NCBI GenBank assembly: GCA_009663005.1 | Contig: CM018896.1 | Coordinates: forward strand, 12,212,187-12,222,186 | Reading direction: 5' to 3' | Source: Actinidia chinensis | Taxonomy: Eukaryota > Streptophyta > Magnoliopsida > Ericales > Actinidiaceae | DNA length: 10,000 nucleotides | Part shown: positions 6,540 to 10,000 of the stretch, piece by piece | How positions within the stretch are numbered: position 1 is the first letter of the stretch | Layout of the letters: each line of letters opens with the position of its first letter | The notes under the pieces: generated by a model | Seen by the model: the letters and a program-made list of their open reading frames with translations, nothing else | Databases searched by the model: none | Told to the model about the DNA's origin: nothing | Program-made: the position numbers and the translations under genes

Positions 6540-7616
6540 GAGAAACTATTAATCGGCAAAACCCCCCGACAAGGGTGGGGTGCTTATTTTGACTTGTGTT
6601 TTTTTTTTTTTTTTGCCAACTAGACCCCCTCTCTCTCATCGTTTTTTTCTTTTTTTCTTCTTCCTTTTCCTCATTTTTTTTCTCTTCCACTTTTTATGTA
6701 TTTTTTTTTAAATTAGTTTGTTTCTTTTTATTAATTTTTATTCTGTTTTTTTTTGTTTTTTTTAATTTTTTTATTAGTTTTTTTTCTTTTGTTTAGTTTT
6801 CTTTTTTAGTTTTTTTTTTCATTAGTTTTGTTGTTGTTTTTTAGTTTTTTTTTTGTTTCTTCTTCTTTCTTTTATTTAGTTTTTGTATTTTTAAAGATAG
6901 TCCTCAAATAACAAATTTAAAATTTTTCTCTTTATGTTTTTTATTTTTTTTTCTGTTAATTATTTTTGCATTACATTTTAGAAATTGAAGAATTTCAAAA
7001 AATATATATTTGGTAATGATTTTATTCTATTTTTTTTTGATAAATAATTTTTTAATTATATATTTGTAATCTTTTAATTTATTTTTTAATCTTTAAATTT
7101 TTGGGGGAGTCATATTATAAAATTTTAAAAAGTACATCAAAAATTGTTTTTTAAAATATTATCGCTCCTTCTGGTTATTTATTAAAAAAATATCATTAAA
7201 ATTTTGATTTTAAAAAATTATAAAATTATAAAAATATGGATCAAAATAAAAATTCTATATAAATTTTTTTGGATCCTTATTTGTTATATCCTTTTTAAAA
7301 ATTTACAAAGAATAACTTCACAAATCAAAATTAAAAAAATACACAATATTAAATAATAAAACAAAAAAATTATTATCCAAAATAAAAAATAAAAATAATT
7401 AAAAAAAATAGATTTGATAAAAAAAACTGATAAAAACTCATAATGCAAAAAAACAAAACTAAAAAAATAAAAAAAAAAAAACTTGAAGAGAATAGAGAGA
7501 CAGAGAGGGTGAATGACAATTAGAATTTGGAGAGAGGGGTAAAATTAGAAAGTAAGAAAATTTTAATTGTCAAATCAGGGGTTGGAATTGTAGGGGTGGT
7601 GTGATTAATAGTTTGC
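6540..7616. mobile_element. MULE-like non-autonomous element with T-rich and A-rich arms
   Basis: AAACTATTAATC (6543-6554) is exactly repeated in inverted form as GATTAATAGTTT (7603-7614). Inside are a CCCCCC-containing segment, a CT-rich tract (6625-6640), a long T-rich left arm and a core TTTTTGATAAATAATTTTTT (7035-7054). An A-rich right arm follows whose complement carries TTTTGGATAATAATTTTTTT (7364-7383). The right end, read inward (TTAATCACACCACCCCTAC), looks like the family terminus. Flanks (A/G)(T/C)GAGGGAG at 6531-6539 and 7617-7625 agree at 7 of 9 positions and may be a decayed 9-bp duplication. The interior codes for nothing I recognise. Reading frames near 6502-6796 are homopolymer artefacts. 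Confidence 0.55.
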
Positions 7617-7799
7617 GCGAGGGAGAGAAGAGTTGGCCACTTTTGTTGACATTAGTGGAGAGAGGAAGAAGGTTGCCTTCTATGGTCAAAGAAGCCCGCC
7701 ATTATTTTGGGGTGTCATAGATGACATGATTAGTAAAAACCAACAAAAAATGTTTAGAAGCTTTAATTTCTTGGGAAGGAAGGAAAGGCAGCCTTAATC
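7617..7799. other. Spacer between two elements, nothing identified
   Basis: Mixed-composition sequence (purine-rich GGGAGAGAAGAG at 7621, later GGGAAGGAAGGAAAGGCAGCC) with no open frame, repeat or RNA signature that I can support. It is probably the older host or element sequence into which the flanking transposons inserted. Confidence 0.5.
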
Positions 7800-8091
7800 C
7801 CTCAACTAGAGCTGCAAATTGGTCGGGTTGGGCTGACCCACCCGCTATAATAACGGGTCCAACCGGCTACGGGTCGGCTAAGCCCAACCCGCTAATAGGA
7901 ACCGTACCATCCGGGTTTTAGCCCAGCCCTTTAGTCCGAATCTCTAAGACTACCCCCCCAAGCCCTACCCTGAGCCCGACTACTATGCTACCATACCAGT
8001 ACCGGGTTTGGCCCACCCGTGTAATAGTGTTTTTTTATATATTTAATTATTCTATTCTATTTTTTTTATTAGTGAAGTACTTTTTGGTTCA

Positions 8092-8145
8092 TTGGTTGAT
8101 TGTCCTTGATTTGTTAGGGGAGGTCTTTAGTTCTGATTCCCAAGC
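8092..8145 (+). repeat. tRNA-like (SINE-head-like) module 1
   Basis: A-box-like sequence TTGGTTCATTGGTTGATTGT lies at 8093-8112 in a degraded form, followed about 30 bases on by GGTCTTTAGTTCTGATTCCC (8122-8141), which resembles a Pol III B box. It aligns with modules 2 and 3. It is the most decayed of the three and not a functional tRNA. Confidence 0.45.
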
Positions 8146-8225
8146 AGAAAACGTTTTAGTTGTTTTTTAAAACTATGGAATTGAGTATTATATTATACAT
8201 ATAACAATAATAAGCAAAGATTGTT

Positions 8226-8285
8226 TTGATCCAAGTGGTAGTCAACTCTATTTGTCCTGGTGGTCTTAGTTCGATTACCCCCAGC
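8226..8285 (+). repeat. tRNA-like (SINE-head-like) module 2
   Basis: TGATCCAAGTGGTAG (8228-8242) resembles the tRNA A box (TRGYNNANNNG). GGTCTTAGTTCGATTACCC (8262-8280) contains the canonical GTTCGA core of a B box. The box spacing suits an internal Pol III promoter. The stems needed for a real tRNA are not evident, so this is a tRNA-derived relic. Confidence 0.5.
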
Positions 8286-8366
8286 AACACATTTGCATTT
8301 TTCATTAACTATGAATTTAATAGTTTATATAAATAAATATACGTATATATAACCAAATAAGTGCTC

Positions 8367-8425
8367 TTGTCCAAGTGGTTGATTTGTCCCTTTTTGGGGA
8401 GAGAGGTCTTGAGTTCAAATCCCAT
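8367..8425 (+). repeat. tRNA-like (SINE-head-like) module 3
   Basis: TTGTCCAAGTGGTTGATTTG (8368-8387) carries an A-box-like CCAAGTGG. GAGGTCTTGAGTTCAAATCC (8403-8422) carries a B-box-like GTTCAAATCC. It is the clearest full-length match to plant tRNA-derived repeat heads among the three copies. The reading frame across this region is not a plausible gene. Confidence 0.5.
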
Positions 8426-8825
8426 GTTCTATCTCAAAATTTTGCTACATAACGGCCCCAAAGGGCGGGTATTCGGTTCGGGCTCAAAAATGCGGCTTTT
8501 TATCGGGCCGACTTTGAAAATGCTGTCCAGCCGCGTCCAATAATTAATGAATTTCGGGTCCGACGGATTTCTTTCTTAACGGGTCGAATTAATCCCGGAC
8601 TACTAAACAGTACCGTCCGGCAACCCGAAGACGGTTTCGTGGGCCCGCTCATTTTTTGCAGCACTACTTTAGTCACTTAATCAAGGTCCCGACCAATATA
8701 AATTTGGGATAACTTCATCCACACCTGAGGTTTTTTATTAATTGTGCACCTAACTCCCCTTGTAGTTTTGAAAATGGGCACTGACGCCCTGTCAGAGCCA
8801 AAAATGACAATTAATGCCGCCACAG

Positions 8826-8865
8826 CCCCCCCGCCCCACCCCCGCCCCCACCCCCTCCCCCCGCG
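8826..8865 (-). repeat. C-rich tract, G-quadruplex-capable on the minus strand
   Basis: Runs of five to seven C separated by single A, G or T bases. The complement has many G-runs spaced closely enough for a G-quadruplex. It mirrors the G-rich tract at 9922-9946 in the opposite arm of the same element. Confidence 0.75.
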
Positions 8866-9002
8866 TTTTTTTGTTTAATTTTTTTTAGTTTTTTCCTTTT
8901 AAATCATTTTTTATTTACTTTTTTAATCTAATTTTTATTTTTTTTTGAGCAATTGCTTTTTGGATAATAATTTTTTAATTAGAAGTGTGTTTTTTTAGAG
9001 TT

Positions 9003-9189
9003 TTTTTTTTTATTACTTCATTTTTAATACAAACTAAATAAAACTACAAAGTACCACACTCAAAAAATAACAAAGAGAATACAACATTTAGTGAGTTCAC
9101 CCAATAATCTGCTCCTTAGATTTCCAAACCTTGTCCCCCCTTTTTCGTTACTCTGTCTACATTCTCAATCTCTTCCCCTTCTTCCCTTC
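9003..9189. other. Interior of the long-TIR element, left of the foldback insertion
   Basis: AT-rich to CT-rich sequence (CCTTGTCCCCCCTTTTTCGT at 9129-9148, then CTTCCCCTTCTTCCCTTC) in which the two arms of the long-TIR element no longer resemble each other. No frame or motif is recognised. Confidence 0.5.
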
Positions 9190-9621
9190 AAGGCCAATTT
9201 GGATACTTTTTAAAAAAATTAAGTATTTTAGTTTCTGCATTTTTAAATATTTTTTTCTCGTTCATCACACTTTGATAATACTCCAGTGATGAGGCTAACC
9301 TTAAGTCATTAGAGCTTGACTTTACAAAAGAAAGAACCCATCAGGTACAAAGTTTCGTACATTAAATCGGAACTTTGCTAAATTTTTATATGAATCATTT
9401 TAGCAAATTTTAGCGAAAGTATCCTAAAAATTTAGCAAGTTTCGCCAATCTAATGTACTGAACTTTTGAACTTGATTGGCTATTTATTTTGAAAGTCCAG
9501 TCTAATGACTAAGATTGCCGCATCACTGGGTATTATCAAATTATTGATGAAACGATAAAATAATATAAACTCAGAACTAAAATACTTAATTTTTTTAAAA
9601 AAGGTAGGCCAAATTGGCCTT
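9190..9621. mobile_element. 432-bp foldback (MITE-like) element, nearly palindromic along its whole length
   Basis: The ends are a perfect 13-bp inverted repeat, AAGGCCAATTTGG (9190-9202) and CCAAATTGGCCTT (9609-9621). The arms then match throughout: TTTTTAAAAAAATTAAGTAT (9207-9226) within a perfect stretch of about 25 bp (partner 9577-9601), TTTGATAATACTCCAGTGAT (9271-9290) with 9518-9540, AGTCATTAGAGCTTGACTTT with 9491-9511, and GTACATTAAATCGGAACTTT with 9436-9458. TTTGCTAAATTTTT also meets its partner close to the centre near 9405. It codes for nothing. Flanks TTC and TTT/TAA do not give a clear duplication, so the superfamily (Harbinger-, hAT- or MULE-type MITE) is open. A transcript would form a duplex of about 200 bp. 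Confidence 0.82.
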
Positions 9622-9921
9622 TAATTAATGAGTTTTTAAGACATTTTTATAATTTATACATCAATCTAAAAAGGTTTTTGTACATATTTTTAAATATAAT
9701 TATCAGATTATTTTTGAACTTAATTTGGTGTTTCTCTTTTTTATTTTATATTATATTTATTTTTTATAATTAAAAAAATTAATAATGAAAAAAAAATTAA
9801 AAAACCCCAAACATATCCTAAAACAAGTATTTATCCAAAAAAAATGATCAAAAAAATAAATTAGATTAAACAAGTAATAAAAATGATAAAAGAAAACTAA
9901 AAAAAAAATAAAAAAATTGCA

Positions 9922-9946
9922 GGGGTGGGGTGGGGTGGGGTGGGGG
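9922..9946 (+). repeat. GGGGT repeat tract, G-quadruplex-capable
   Basis: Five runs of four or five G separated by single T bases (GGGGTGGGGTGGGGTGGGGT, then GGGGG). This is a textbook quadruplex-forming pattern and the opposite-strand partner of the C-rich tract in the left arm. Confidence 0.85.
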
Positions 9947-10000
9947 TGAGTCAGGGTCATAATTGTTCATTTTTGCTCGACGGGGAGGTCCAGTGCCTTT

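Larger units (their letters stand above)
7800..8674. mobile_element. hAT-like non-autonomous element with GC-rich subterminal regions
   Basis: TAGAGCTGCAAA (7807-7818) is mirrored by the complement of 8655-8666 (TAGTGCTGCAAA). Both ends continue into GC-rich CGGG/GGCCC-type sequence (GGTCGGGTTGGGCTGACCCA at 7823-7842; GGGCCCGCTC at 8641-8650). Clusters of CGGGTC/GACCCG-type motifs stand out from the AT-rich interior and suit hAT subterminal binding-site arrays. A possible 8-bp duplication is CCTTAATC (7792-7799) against ACTTAATC (8675-8682), 7 of 8 matching. If instead the TAG bases are the terminus, the flanking octamers (7799-7806, 8667-8674) agree poorly. There is no transposase inside, so it is non-autonomous. 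The hAT label is by pattern only. Confidence 0.55.
8706..10000. mobile_element. Long-TIR MULE-like element, right terminus beyond the window
   Basis: The left end starts GGGATAACTTCATCCACACC (8706-8725), then TGAGGTTTTTT. The left arm (about 8706-9000) is mirrored by the complement of about 9820-10000. Mirrored landmarks are GGGCACTG (8775-8782) with its partner at the window end, CAAAAATGACAATTA with CAAAAATGAACAATTA, the C-rich tract with the G-rich tract, TTTAATCTAATTT in both arms, and TTTTTGGATAA in both arms. By comparison with the left arm, roughly 70 bp of the right end lie outside the window. TATAAATTT (8697-8705) is a candidate left target duplication. A foldback element (9190-9621) sits inside. 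No coding sequence. Confidence 0.7.

Noticed and set aside
6502..6796. Lys/Glu-rich and Phe-rich frames
   Set aside because: They are translation of homopolymeric T/A runs in a transposon arm.
4734..8425. Repeats considered as a CRISPR-like array
   Set aside because: There are only two or three copies, the spacing is irregular or the modules are tRNA-like, and the eukaryotic plant context is clear.
8092..8425. Functional tRNA genes
   Set aside because: A- and B-box-like strings are present, but acceptor and anticodon stems cannot be folded convincingly by eye and the copies differ strongly from one another.

Overview
This window looks like intergenic DNA from a flowering-plant nuclear genome. 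It is strongly AT-rich, with long T-runs and A-runs. It holds many inverted-repeat structures of the kinds left by plant Mutator-like (MULE), hAT-like and foldback/MITE transposons. No open reading frame on either strand looks like an intact cellular gene, and I see no bacterial-type organisation, rRNA, functional tRNA or CRISPR array. The only protein I recognise is a broken MULE transposase C-terminus on the minus strand at about 2198-2640.

Layout. At 134-354 there is a short element with degenerate CACTGGCGGA-type ends. A pyrimidine-rich then purine-rich stretch follows at about 356-620. The best-defined object is a MULE at 714-3079, flanked by a perfect 9-bp target duplication (TAAATTAAA, 705-713 and 3080-3088). 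It has about 84-bp terminal inverted repeats (TIRs), a transposase remnant containing a SWIM-type zinc-finger motif and a CCHC knuckle, and a leader-like region with a splice-donor-like site. The transposase catalytic core is missing. From 3089 to about 4440 I see no gene. Between 4453 and 4862 there are short repeats: an 18-bp direct repeat, four AAAACGACG-type near-palindromes, a 9-bp inverted repeat, and a 49-bp sequence duplicated at exactly 60-bp spacing. Two orphan MULE-like arms follow (about 4870-5130 and 5189-5433). The stretch 5440-6447 is AT-rich and unassigned.

The right half holds three more elements. At 6540-7616 is a MULE-like element with T-rich and A-rich arms. At about 7800-8674 is a hAT-like element with TAG(A/T)GCTGCAAA ends and three tRNA-like modules spaced about 140 bp apart. 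From 8706 to beyond the window end is a long-TIR MULE whose right terminus is cut off. Inside that last element sits a 432-bp, almost fully palindromic foldback element (9190-9621), so it inserted later.

The MULE-like arms share a recognisable interior module (CCCCTGAGGTTT-type end, then a C/CT-rich tract, then a T-rich stretch, then a core near GATAAATAATTTTT). They therefore look like relatives at different stages of decay. None appears able to move by itself. All family assignments rest on sequence patterns read by eye, without database searches.
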